A stretch of DNA of 42,519 nt, from NCBI GenBank assembly GCA_009695275.1, contig SIBF01000011.1, positions 1-42,519 on the forward strand. Direction: 5' to 3'. Source of the DNA: Pedosphaera sp. (lineage in GTDB: Bacteria; Verrucomicrobiota; Verrucomicrobiia; Limisphaerales; F1-12-MAGs170). The position numbers and the translations under genes are program-made. Under the pieces are notes generated by a model. The model saw only the letters and a list, made by a program, of their open reading frames with translations, was not told where the DNA came from and searched no databases. Below, piece by piece: positions 33,979 to 42,504 of the stretch (the first letter of the stretch is position 1; each line of letters opens with the position of its first letter).

Positions 33979-35484
33979 TTAGAATCCGCCGCCGATTCCC
34001 CTGAGCAGCCCGCTCGTTTCCAGGAACGCGCGCAGGCCGGGGCGTTCGTCGGAGTCAAGCTTGCCGTTGGTGTTCTTGTCGAACATGGTCATCATCACCT
34101 GAACGCGTTCGCGCTGGCGAGTGTCTTCCTGAATGCGATCGATGAAAAGATCAACATTATGATTCCGCTTGGCCTGGCGGAGTTCGGCCAGTTCCTCGTC
34201 GCGCGCCGGGATAACACTCAAGGTCATCGCCCCCATTTCATCCGTGGTCATGACACCCCACTTGACACGTTTAGGCGGGCGGGTGGGATTGCTCGGATTC
34301 TCCGCCGAGTTGTCGTAGCTGACCGTGGCGTCCAATCGCGTGCCTTTGGGGAGCGGGATGCGATTCTTGTAAACGCAGTCCTCCTGCCAGTTGAAATCCC
34401 AGTCTGATATTTTCAGGAGCGTCTGCTGTTTACCATCGGGCAACGTGGCAATGAGAAGGAAGGTCCTTGCGAGATAATGCGCGTGAGGTGTCACGGAGAA
34501 AGCTTCGATGTCGATCGGGATTGTGAAGGAATCCTTCAGCGTGTAGTTGGTCGCGCCGGCGGGGATGTCCAGGCCGCTCAACCGGCCAAAAAGCGCCGGG
34601 AGCTGGATGCTGGTGAATTGACGCGTGGGCGGCTTGCTGGCGAAGTAGATACCGACAGAGGAGGTTTCGTGGTTGACCTTGCCGTCCGGATGGAAGTGGG
34701 TCTGGAGCACGAAATCGCTATTGGTCTTGAAACGCCAGGCGAGCTCCGGGGGGAGTATCGTCGGTTCGCCGCCGACCGCCCAGCCGCCGATCGGTTCGAA
34801 CTGCCGACTGGAACGTCCGATCCCGTCGTAGCCAGGTTTCGGGTCGCGTTCGTCAGCCTTCCGAGCCTCTCCGGATTCGTCGAGGTGGTAAAGCGCGTGA
34901 TGCACGACGGTGCGGGCGATGGGACGAAACTCGATGGCGCGAACCCATTTGTCTTCCGGAAGATTCAGCGGCAGCACGAAGTTCCGGTAGATGTCCAGCC
35001 CATCAGCGCTAACCTCGAACGGCTCTGGCATCTTGACGATGAGATCGGGCTTTCCAAGCTGCCAGCCTTCGGTGAACTGGGGCGGTGCTGGGAGTTTCGC
35101 CAGGTCGCCTTCCTTCATGCCCTGCCGATGCCACGCGCCCAGCAACGCGATCTGTTGGTCAGTCAGTCGCCGCTCATTGCTGAGCTCCACGTAGCCGTGG
35201 TCCGCGTGCCACGGAGGCATGAATCGTTTCCGAGTCACCTCCTCGATTTGTTTGCCGCGCTTCTTCGCGTCCTGGAAGTTGAGGAGCGAGAACGGCCCGG
35301 CTTCGCCAGGACGATGGCAGCGCGTGCAGTTTTGATACAGAATCGGAGCGACGTGCTCGGTGAACGTCACGTTTTCAGGGAGTGATTCCACAGTGCCAGC
35401 CACGGTGCTGAACCCGCCAAAGGTGGCGAAGGCAACGGTCGAGGCGAGCAGGGAATGAGCGAAAGATGGTATGGTCAGTGTCAT
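33979..35484 (-). CDS. Cytochrome c - PHM-like copper monooxygenase-type protein with EF-hand loop
   Basis: A 501-residue secreted protein. A signal peptide (5-29) is followed by a cytochrome c module with C53-T-R-C56-H57 and M89 in RFMPPWH. Residues 150-425 resemble the copper type II ascorbate-dependent monooxygenase fold of PHM/DBM. HH195-196 (VVHHALYHL), H263/H265 (LQTHFHPDG), H334/H336 (VTPHAHYLA) and M417 (TTDEMGAM) match the two copper sites in order. Both CuH and CuM ligand sets therefore appear kept. The C-terminus carries a canonical 12-residue EF-hand loop, D469-K-N-T-N-G-K-L-D-S-D-E480. A heme could feed electrons to the copper centre in place of ascorbate (inference). The substrate is unknown. 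Confidence 0.85.
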   Translation of the reverse strand: MTLTIPSFAHSLLASTVAFATFGGFSTVAGTVESLPENVTFTEHVAPILYQNCTRCHRPGEAGPFSLLNFQDAKKRGKQIEEVTRKRFMPPWHADHGYVELSNERRLTDQQIALLGAWHRQGMKEGDLAKLPAPPQFTEGWQLGKPDLIVKMPEPFEVSADGLDIYRNFVLPLNLPEDKWVRAIEFRPIARTVVHHALYHLDESGEARKADERDPKPGYDGIGRSSRQFEPIGGWAVGGEPTILPPELAWRFKTNSDFVLQTHFHPDGKVNHETSSVGIYFASKPPTRQFTSIQLPALFGRLSGLDIPAGATNYTLKDSFTIPIDIEAFSVTPHAHYLARTFLLIATLPDGKQQTLLKISDWDFNWQEDCVYKNRIPLPKGTRLDATVSYDNSAENPSNPTRPPKRVKWGVMTTDEMGAMTLSVIPARDEELAELRQAKRNHNVDLFIDRIQEDTRQRERVQVMMTMFDKNTNGKLDSDERPGLRAFLETSGLLRGIGGGF

Positions 35485-35656
35485 GGCGCGTCGTAATTAC
35501 GTTCCGGTTTGGACATATCGTCTTCAGGGATATATCAATCACCACCCGGCTGAGTCGAGGCTGTAATGGCTTGCCCGCGATGGCCTGTCATGATGCTGGG
35601 CAGATTCTCTCACAGCTCCGCGCAAGCTTGATCCAGGCTGTCGCGAATCGAGAGAT

Positions 35657-36346
35657 CTACTTGCCGCCGCGAGTGGAACGTCGCGACGGCCTTCGCCCGA
35701 CAGTGAGATCCGCAACAATCCCGTCGATCATCGCAAGGCCGAAGGAAAGCTTTTTGAAGAATGAAGCATTGTGGGGCACAAGCACGAAGCGCGGATGCTT
35801 CGACCAGAGCGCGCGGAGCTTTCCGTCGAGCGCGGCAGCTTGCTGGATGGATTCGTTGCGCGCCGGATTACCCGCTACGATGCCCATCCCGCCGACCGCT
35901 GCGGTCTCAAAGAAAATCACGGCGTCGTAGCGCGCCAGCTCGGTTTGCAATGTGGTCCCGACCGCGTCGAAGAAATGGGGCGTTTCGTCAAGCCAATAGG
36001 CAGCCCCATCCACGGTGCCACGGTCGCACAGAAGGATGCGCCCAGGGAACAACGCGGTCTGGGCGTCTTCGAGGTTGCGCTGGACATGATAGATCGCACG
36101 CTGCACCGCGTGGACAGCGAGAGGGGTGTTGGCTCGGGGGAAGCCACCGGAGAAAAGCAGTGTTGCCGCCTCTGGGACGATGACCACTCGCTCGCCAATC
36201 TGGCGGTGGAATAGGTCTGCGGCGGTGGTCTTGCCACCACCAGGGCCACCGGTGAGAACGATCCGGCAACGGTTGTTCTCAGTGGCGGATGTTTGACGTG
36301 GGGAATGACGATTGGCGAATTGCGAGTCTCGGAGTGGAGCGGACAT
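35657..36346 (-). CDS. AAA_28-type small ATPase (NTPase/kinase-like)
   Basis: About 229 residues from ATG 36346 (an ATG three codons earlier at 36355 is also possible). The Walker A motif is LTGGPGGGKTT, followed by VPEAATLLFSGGFP, LLCDRGTVDGAAYW (Walker B-like DRG) and IFFETAA. This pattern is that of the AAA_28/NadR-kinase-like P-loop family, which contains small-molecule kinases and ATPases of unclear role. The Arg-rich C-terminus (GRRPSRRSTRGGK) is unusual and may be frame drift or a nucleic-acid-binding tail. It is 172 bp upstream of the cytochrome-PHM-like gene on the same strand; a shared transcript is possible but not evident. Confidence 0.82.
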   Translation of the reverse strand: MSAPLRDSQFANRHSPRQTSATENNRCRIVLTGGPGGGKTTAADLFHRQIGERVVIVPEAATLLFSGGFPRANTPLAVHAVQRAIYHVQRNLEDAQTALFPGRILLCDRGTVDGAAYWLDETPHFFDAVGTTLQTELARYDAVIFFETAAVGGMGIVAGNPARNESIQQAAALDGKLRALWSKHPRFVLVPHNASFFKKLSFGLAMIDGIVADLTVGRRPSRRSTRGGK

Positions 36347-36355
36347 AAATATCAA

Positions 36356-36667
36356 TCAACGTTCATCAGTAGTTCAAGAGTTCGTCTTGGTTGTAATAGG
36401 CCGGATTTCGCAGGCTTCGTCAACGGCCCGCCGCTGAGGGCAGCAATGCCACCCTTGAAAGGATGGGCTATTCTCAAATCTCCCATCCGTGAGACGGCAG
36501 TCGGAAGCCTCCCCCGATTTGAGCAGCACGCGAAAATGTCCAAACTCCAGCGCTGACAGGGTGGCCGCACTCTGCGGATTTTTCCACGCAACGATTTAAT
36601 GCTGTGCAAAGACGATGCTTTTTGCCACATTGCCGACCCACAACCCCAACAAAAAGGCGAGAACCTT
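36356..36667. other. Divergent intergenic region, no recognised feature
   Basis: About 310 bp between the ATPase (minus) and the CehA/McbA-type gene (plus). An in-frame ATG at 36599 would add 23 polar, non-signal residues to the plus-strand gene and is not used. No promoter, repeat or RNA could be assigned with confidence. Confidence 0.5.
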
Positions 36668-38995
36668 ATGCCATTACGACGATTGCTCTTTATCACTCGA
36701 ACGTTCAGCACTGTAGCTCTGCTCCTGTTCGCCGTCCCTTTCGCCGGCGCTCAGACGCTGCCCATCGTGCGCGATGTAGAACCGCAGCCGTTCACCGCGC
36801 AAGTCAAACGATTGATTGAAGCGTCGGATTATCTCGGCTCACCGTTCAGCGCTGCGGAAACGAAGGCGCTGGATGAAGCGATACAGCAAAGCGATGCCGC
36901 CGCCTGTGAAAAGATCCAAGTGCTTCTCGATGCCCATTGCCTGTTTGGCGTGACCATCAATCCGGAAAACCGGGTGAAGGTGGTGCCAGGCGCTGTCACG
37001 CCGGTGCTGGTGGAGCAGGGTTGGCGGCAGTTCCTGGTCAAAGTGCAGAACGACTCCGGTTCCACCGCGGCGCTCGTCGCGGTCAGCCCCAATGCCATAT
37101 CGTTGTTTGACTCCGGGTCCGCCAACACCCCGTCGGACAGGGAATATCGCAAACGTGGCGACACCTCGCCGCGCCGCGGTACCGATCTGTGGCTCGATTT
37201 GCAGACATTCGACAAACAGCCGCTCAAGCCGGCCCTAAGCGGGCTGAAGCTCGAGTATCGGATCGTGCAACTGTTCAGCCGCGACGCTGGCAAACGCGAG
37301 GGAAAGTTTTCTTTCAACGTCGGCCAGGGAACGCAGGACATCGGCTTTCGCAATGAAACGGATATTCTTTTCACGTGCCAGCCGGCCCGCAACGTTAAGT
37401 TCAGCGTGCGGGACGAAAACAACCAACCGACAACAGCCTATTTTCTCATCCGCGATCAAGCGGGACGGGTTTATCCGTCGCAGGCCAAGCGTCTCGCACC
37501 CGACTTCGCATTTCATCCTCAAGTGTATCGAGGTGATGGCGAGAGCATCAAATTGCCGGACGGCGAGTACAACATCGAATTCATGCGCGGGCCGGAGTCC
37601 ATCGTGAAGAAGCAGAAGATCGTGGTGAGCAGAACAGCAGGAACGGCTGCTTTCGCGGTCGAGCGTTGGACGGACCCGTCCAAGCTCGGATGGTGGTCCG
37701 GCGATCATCACATTCACGCAGCCGGCTGCGCGCACTACACCAACCCCACCGAAGGCGTCCACGCGATCGACATGATACGGCACTGTCTCGGCGAAGACTT
37801 GAAGGTCGGATGCAATTTGACCTGGGGTCCGTGTTTCGATTACCAGAAACAATTCTTCACCGGCAAAGACGACAAGGTTTCACAATATCCCTACTTGCTG
37901 CGTTACGACATCGAGGTGTCAGGCTTTGGTTCGCATCAGTCCGGGCATCTCTGTCTGCTTCGGCTCAAGCAGGAGATTTTTCCCGGCGGCGAATCAAAAG
38001 ACCATTGGCCCACTCTCGGGCTCAACACGCTTCGCTGGGCCAAGAAGCAAGGCGCAGTCACAGGCCCCGCGCACTCGGGCAGCGGGCTCGATGTGCGATC
38101 GAGCGAACTGCCCAATTACGTGGTCCCACCTTACAACGGGATTGGGGCGAATGAATTTGTGGTGGACGTCACGCACGAAGTCCCCGGACCCGATGGCAAG
38201 CTTGTGCCAGCGGTGGACTTCACTTCGACGGTCGATACCAATCCGCGCTCGGAGCTGAATATGTGGTATCATGTGCTCAACTGCGGTTTCCGCCAGCGCA
38301 TCAGCGGCGAGACGGATTTTCCCTGCATCTTCGGCGAACGCGTCGGCGTGGGACGGAGCTACGTGAAGCTCGACGGCAAGCTGGACTACGACCAATGGTG
38401 CGAAGGCATCCGCCTGGGCCGTTGTTACGTGAGCGACGGGCGGAGCCATCTGCTTGAGTTCAAGGCCAGCGCCGGAAATGCCCATCAAGTGGCGGTCGGC
38501 GAGCAAGGGAGCGAATTGCGGCTGGAACGTCCCGCGGCGTTGCACTTGACCGCCCGAGTGGCTGCGATGCTCGACGAGCAGCCTGGTCCGATGGGAGCTG
38601 GCCGGTTTCCGTGGCATTTGGAACGTGCCCGACTCAATGGCACTCGCGAAGTGCCGATCGAAGTTGTGGTCAACGGTTATCCTGTCGCGAAGAAAAATAT
38701 CGTGGCGGACGGCAAGATGCAGGACGTGACTTTCGACGTGCAGATCGAAGCGAGCAGTTGGGTGGCACTGAGAATCTATCCGTCATCGCACACGAACCCG
38801 ATTTTCGTTCTTGTGAATGGCAAACCGATTCGAGCCTCGAAACGGAGCGCCGAGTGGTGTTTGAAAGGCGTCGATCAATGCTGGGCCTCGAAGGAGCGGA
38901 CCTACAAGGCGGACGAAAAGGAAGACGCGAGGCTTGCTTACGAACACGCCCGGCAGACCTATCGAAGAATTCTAACCGAGAGCGAAGTGGATTGA
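36668..38995 (+). CDS. Secreted CehA/McbA-family metallohydrolase-like protein
   Basis: A 775-residue exported protein. ATG 36668 gives a good signal peptide (MPLRRLLFITRTFSTVALLL, cleavage near AGAQ). Residues about 100-330 are beta-rich with Ig-like strands. A PHP-type segment begins at WWSGDHHIHAAGC (D346-H350), followed by NPTEGVHAIDMIRHCLGED and NLTWGPCFDYQKQFF, which match the CehA/McbA family. Additional His residues (GSHQSGHLC, GPAHSGSG) could complete the metal site. The family includes carbaryl hydrolase CehA; the natural ester or phosphoester substrates of such large secreted homologues are not known. The C-terminal 160 residues form another sandwich-like domain. Confidence 0.85.
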   Translation: MPLRRLLFITRTFSTVALLLFAVPFAGAQTLPIVRDVEPQPFTAQVKRLIEASDYLGSPFSAAETKALDEAIQQSDAAACEKIQVLLDAHCLFGVTINPENRVKVVPGAVTPVLVEQGWRQFLVKVQNDSGSTAALVAVSPNAISLFDSGSANTPSDREYRKRGDTSPRRGTDLWLDLQTFDKQPLKPALSGLKLEYRIVQLFSRDAGKREGKFSFNVGQGTQDIGFRNETDILFTCQPARNVKFSVRDENNQPTTAYFLIRDQAGRVYPSQAKRLAPDFAFHPQVYRGDGESIKLPDGEYNIEFMRGPESIVKKQKIVVSRTAGTAAFAVERWTDPSKLGWWSGDHHIHAAGCAHYTNPTEGVHAIDMIRHCLGEDLKVGCNLTWGPCFDYQKQFFTGKDDKVSQYPYLLRYDIEVSGFGSHQSGHLCLLRLKQEIFPGGESKDHWPTLGLNTLRWAKKQGAVTGPAHSGSGLDVRSSELPNYVVPPYNGIGANEFVVDVTHEVPGPDGKLVPAVDFTSTVDTNPRSELNMWYHVLNCGFRQRISGETDFPCIFGERVGVGRSYVKLDGKLDYDQWCEGIRLGRCYVSDGRSHLLEFKASAGNAHQVAVGEQGSELRLERPAALHLTARVAAMLDEQPGPMGAGRFPWHLERARLNGTREVPIEVVVNGYPVAKKNIVADGKMQDVTFDVQIEASSWVALRIYPSSHTNPIFVLVNGKPIRASKRSAEWCLKGVDQCWASKERTYKADEKEDARLAYEHARQTYRRILTESEVD

Positions 38996-39075
38996 ATGGG
39001 ATGGCGGTGTGCCATCGATAGTTCTATCACGCGCGGACATTCGTAGCATTCTCCTCTTGGCTACGACACGTCATT

Positions 39076-39237
39076 ATTCCAGTGCGCTTTCAAGATGAGC
39101 CTAAGACGCGCCGGACTTTGAGCCTCTGGCGAGCCGCGAACGAGGCGCATATCCGAAGCGATATGCAACGAGTGAGCAACGAAGCCAGGGGATCAAAGGA
39201 CCAGCGAATTAGGCTCATCTTGAAAGCGCATTGGAAT
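39076..39237. repeat. 162-bp palindromic element, copy B (MITE-like, opposite orientation)
   Basis: Reverse-complement copy of the element at 33797-33958, same length, 24 mismatches, no gaps. Its terminal repeats are near perfect: the first 29 bases match the inverted last 29 with one mismatch, starting ATTCCAGTGCGCTTTCAAGA. The inner palindrome is partly decayed on one side. TTA flanks both ends. It occupies the 326-bp gap between convergent gene ends (38995 plus, 39322 minus); the rest of the gap holds nothing recognisable. Confidence 0.9.
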
Positions 39238-39321
39238 TAGCTGAGATCCACAGGCAACAGGCGACAGAACGCAGAGGCCATCGCGTCTAAATCGCAGAGG
39301 ACTTGGTTCCAGACGCGCGGT

Positions 39322-41298
39322 TCACGTGTTCTCCATTTCCGTTAATTTAGAAGCGGCGTGCTCCCAGTCCTTCGTGAGTTTCTCCAAGCTTTTTACTAGC
39401 CCGGAAAGCTCGCGATTGATTCCCGCGGCTCGGCCCGGCTGCTCATACGTCTCATGATTCTCTAGGTCAGCGGTCAGCCCAACCTGCTGTTTCTCGAGCT
39501 CAGCAATCTCCTTCTCCAGCCGGTGAACGATTTGCTGTTGCCCCTTTCGCACGCGCGAACGGGCCTGACGTTGCTCGGCTTCAAGACGTTTTTGATCTTT
39601 CAATTTAACGCTCGGACGGCCTTGGAGCGCCGAGGGATCTTCTTTCTTTTCTTCTCGACCGGAAGTCAAGCCCGCGCGCTCGGAGATAGCGGCGGATTTG
39701 TCCAGGTAGTACTGATAGCCACCCGGGTAATGGGTGAGCCGACCTGCATTCACATGAACGACATGGTTGGCAATGGCGCGGATGAAATACACGTCATGGC
39801 TGATAAAGATCAAGGTGCCCTCATATTGATGAAGAGCGCCGACCAATGCGTCGATGCTCGCCATGTCCAGATGCGTCGTCGGTTCATCCATCAAAAGAAG
39901 ATTGGGGGGATCGAGCAAAAGCTTTACAATCGCCAGACGACTTTTCTCTCCGCCGCTTAGAACGCTGACCTTCTTGAACACATCATCCCCTCGAAAAAGA
40001 AAAGAGCCTAGAACTGTTCGAACAAACTGCTCAGTAATCCGCTGGGGCGTTTCAAGGCCCTCCTCCAAAACGGTGTGCGTCGTGTTCAATGTCTCGACCC
40101 TGTATTGACCATAGTATCCAGCCTTCACGTTGTGGCCGAGCTCACGCGTGCCCTGTTGGAATGGGATCAGGCCGGCAAGAATCTTGAGCAGCGTGGATTT
40201 CCCGGCGCCATTCGGGCCCACCAGAACGATTCGCTGGCTACGGGCTGCTTCGAAATCGACACCTTGATAGACCACGTTAGGGCCGTAAGCATGGTGGATA
40301 TTTTTAAGATCAATCACTTTCAATCCGCTGCGCTGCGGCTGCGGAAATCTAAACTTTACGGTGCGCTCGTCGCTTTCGGGAGCTTCGATTTTCTCCATCC
40401 GCTCGATTTGCTTTAATTTGCTTTGAGCTTGCGAGGCCTTCGTGTTCTTCGCTCGGAAGCGGTCCACGAACTCCATCAAATGGGCGATCTCGCGTTGCTG
40501 GTTCTTATAAGCTGCCGAAAGCTGCTCTTCCTTGGCGGCGCGTTGAACCAGGTAATTCTCGTAGTTACCGCGGTAGCGAATCAGGCTGGCTTGCCGGATT
40601 TCGACAATGCCACCAACGAGCTGATTCAAGAACTCGCGGTCATGCGAAATCATCAGGATAGCGCCGGGGTAATTTCGTAAATATTCTTGAAACCATAGGA
40701 GAGCATCGAGATCGAGATGGTTGGTCGGCTCGTCGAGCATCAACAAATCCGGCCCTTGCACAAGCAAACGAGCCAGATGAGCGCGCATGACCCACCCGCC
40801 GCTCATTTCGCGGCAAGGACGATCAAAGTCCTTCTCGCGAAAGCTCAAGCCGCTCAAGATTTTCTTCGCTTTAGACTCGATCTGATGTCCGCCCATCTCA
40901 TCAAATTGCGTCACAACGTTATGATAGTCGTCGTGGTCGGCGTGCGCGGAATGGTCGAGCGACTCGCCCGCACCATTAGCCTGGCTGGCGGCCGCGGCTT
41001 TCAACTGTTGCTGAAGCCGGCTAAATGCGGGACTGATTGATGTGGCCAATTCCAGAACGGTCTCGTTCCCGATAGGAGCGCTTTCTTGTGGCAAATAGCC
41101 GAGCGAAACATTTCTCTGCAAAGAGATCACGCCGCCGTCACCGGTATCCTGCTCCAAGATCATCGTAAACAGCGTGGTCTTCCCAGCGCCATTAGGGCCG
41201 ACCAACCCGATACGGTCGTCACGGTTGACTTGCAAGGAAGCGTCCTTAAATAAGGTCCGTCCGCCAAAGGATTTTGTAAGGCCCGAAATAGTTAGCAT
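39322..41298 (-). CDS. ABC-F family ATPase (Uup/Ettα-like)
   Basis: A 658-residue soluble protein with two ABC cassettes. ATG 41298 gives the usual N-terminus MLTISGLTKSFGGRTLF; an in-frame ATG at 41457 adds an unlikely 53-residue leader. Cassette 1: Walker A GPNGAGKTT (34-42), signature REMSGGWVMRAHLARLL, Walker B LLMLDEPTNHLD, switch ISHDREFL. Cassette 2: GPNGAGKST, VLSGGEKSRLAIVKLL, LLLMDEPTTHLD, ISHDVYFI. A charged linker with the P-site tRNA interaction-type arm and a C-terminal coiled coil (LEAEQRQARSRVRKGQQQ, LEKQQVGLTADLENH) follow. No membrane segment is present. ABC-F proteins act on ribosomes; the coiled-coil tail is Uup-like. Divergent from the EamA gene. Confidence 0.94.
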   Translation of the reverse strand: MLTISGLTKSFGGRTLFKDASLQVNRDDRIGLVGPNGAGKTTLFTMILEQDTGDGGVISLQRNVSLGYLPQESAPIGNETVLELATSISPAFSRLQQQLKAAAASQANGAGESLDHSAHADHDDYHNVVTQFDEMGGHQIESKAKKILSGLSFREKDFDRPCREMSGGWVMRAHLARLLVQGPDLLMLDEPTNHLDLDALLWFQEYLRNYPGAILMISHDREFLNQLVGGIVEIRQASLIRYRGNYENYLVQRAAKEEQLSAAYKNQQREIAHLMEFVDRFRAKNTKASQAQSKLKQIERMEKIEAPESDERTVKFRFPQPQRSGLKVIDLKNIHHAYGPNVVYQGVDFEAARSQRIVLVGPNGAGKSTLLKILAGLIPFQQGTRELGHNVKAGYYGQYRVETLNTTHTVLEEGLETPQRITEQFVRTVLGSFLFRGDDVFKKVSVLSGGEKSRLAIVKLLLDPPNLLLMDEPTTHLDMASIDALVGALHQYEGTLIFISHDVYFIRAIANHVVHVNAGRLTHYPGGYQYYLDKSAAISERAGLTSGREEKKEDPSALQGRPSVKLKDQKRLEAEQRQARSRVRKGQQQIVHRLEKEIAELEKQQVGLTADLENHETYEQPGRAAGINRELSGLVKSLEKLTKDWEHAASKLTEMENT

Positions 41299-41499
41299 AA
41301 AAAGCGCAGGATAATGAGGAAGGACAAGCGAAGGATCAAGTATCGAATTGAGCTGGGTTGGATTAGAATGGTTTGCGCGACAGGCAGACGATGATGTCGT
41401 CTCCACGAAACTGACCGGGGAGCGTCGATGAATGACTCGTCCTCGTTCGTGATTCAAAGCTGTGTTTGTCTCAAGGGGCTGTGTTATCTTCCGCGCTCA

Positions 41500-42504
41500 A
41501 TGTCCACGCGCGAATATCCAAAGCGGTTGAAAGCAACTCAAATGTTGCTCCTGGCCACGGTTTTCTGGGGTATCAGCTTTCCGGTCATGAAGGCGCTGGG
41601 AATGGCTCAGCAACGTGTTTTGCCACACGCCAGCAGTTGGTTTATCACGGCCAGCGCGGTGACGATGCGGTTCGGTGTCGCGTTTCTGATCATGTTGATC
41701 TGGTGCTGGCCCAGTCTGCGTCGAATGACTCGGCTGGAAGTGTGGCATGGAGTTGGCCTCGGCATTTTCGGGGGTGCGGGTCTCTTGTTTCAAATGGACG
41801 GACTCACCTACACCTCGGCGTCCACATCCGCCTTTTTAACGCAATGTTACTGTCTGATTCTGCCAGTGATTGTGGCGGTTCGGGATCGCCAATGGCCATC
41901 ACCATTGATCTTCGTCTGTTGTTTCATGGTGGTATCGGGCGTGGCTGTACTCGCTCAAGTCGATTGGCGAACAATGCGATTAGGCCGGGGCGAATGGGAA
42001 ACGCTCGTTGGCTCGCTCATCTTCACAGCGCAAATCCTCTGGTTGGAGCGGCCCATTTTTAACCGAAACAGAGTTGAGCATTTTACGCTCATGATGTTTC
42101 TCGTGACCGCATTGATAGCGCTGCCCGTCTCGCTAGTGACCGCAAACGATCCCGGAGATTGGCTCGTTGCCTATGCGTCACCGGCAGTGATCGGATTGAC
42201 CACGATACTGGTGATCTTCTGCACCATGACCGCCTACGTCATGATGAACTATTGGCAACGTCATGTCCCAGCCGCCGAGGCAGGTCTGATCTACGGAGCG
42301 GAGCCTGTCTTCGCCAGCTTGTTTGCTCTCTTTCTCCCGGGTTGGTTCTCAGCGCTCGCCCTGCTGGCGTATCCCAATGAGAAAGTGACTGGGAGCCTTT
42401 TGGTCGGAGGTGGACTCGTCACGGCCGCAAACATTCTCATTCAAATAAGAGCAATCAGCACAGCGAAACCGAGCCCCGCTTCCGGAGACATCACGGTCGG
42501 ATAA
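41500..42504 (+). CDS. EamA/DMT-superfamily transporter
   Basis: A 334-residue inner-membrane protein with about 10 hydrophobic helices in two EamA halves. ATG 41500 starts MSTREYPKRLKATQMLLLAT; an ATG at 41428 would add 24 residues without a matching family N-terminus. The first half has TVFWGISFPVMKALG and the LTYTSASTSAFLTQCYCLILP helix 3-4 region, the second has AAEAGLIYGAEPVFASLFALF, both typical of EamA. Members export metabolites or amino acids; the substrate is not predictable. Complete: the stop lies 15 bp before the window end. Confidence 0.9.
   Translation: MSTREYPKRLKATQMLLLATVFWGISFPVMKALGMAQQRVLPHASSWFITASAVTMRFGVAFLIMLIWCWPSLRRMTRLEVWHGVGLGIFGGAGLLFQMDGLTYTSASTSAFLTQCYCLILPVIVAVRDRQWPSPLIFVCCFMVVSGVAVLAQVDWRTMRLGRGEWETLVGSLIFTAQILWLERPIFNRNRVEHFTLMMFLVTALIALPVSLVTANDPGDWLVAYASPAVIGLTTILVIFCTMTAYVMMNYWQRHVPAAEAGLIYGAEPVFASLFALFLPGWFSALALLAYPNEKVTGSLLVGGGLVTAANILIQIRAISTAKPSPASGDITVG

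Noticed and set aside
39318-39340. CACGTG-centred sequence considered as a parS site
   Set aside because: Only the central hexamer and part of one arm fit the usual parS palindrome; the other arm does not match. The CACGTG occurrences at about 9603 and 37372 were dismissed for the same reason.
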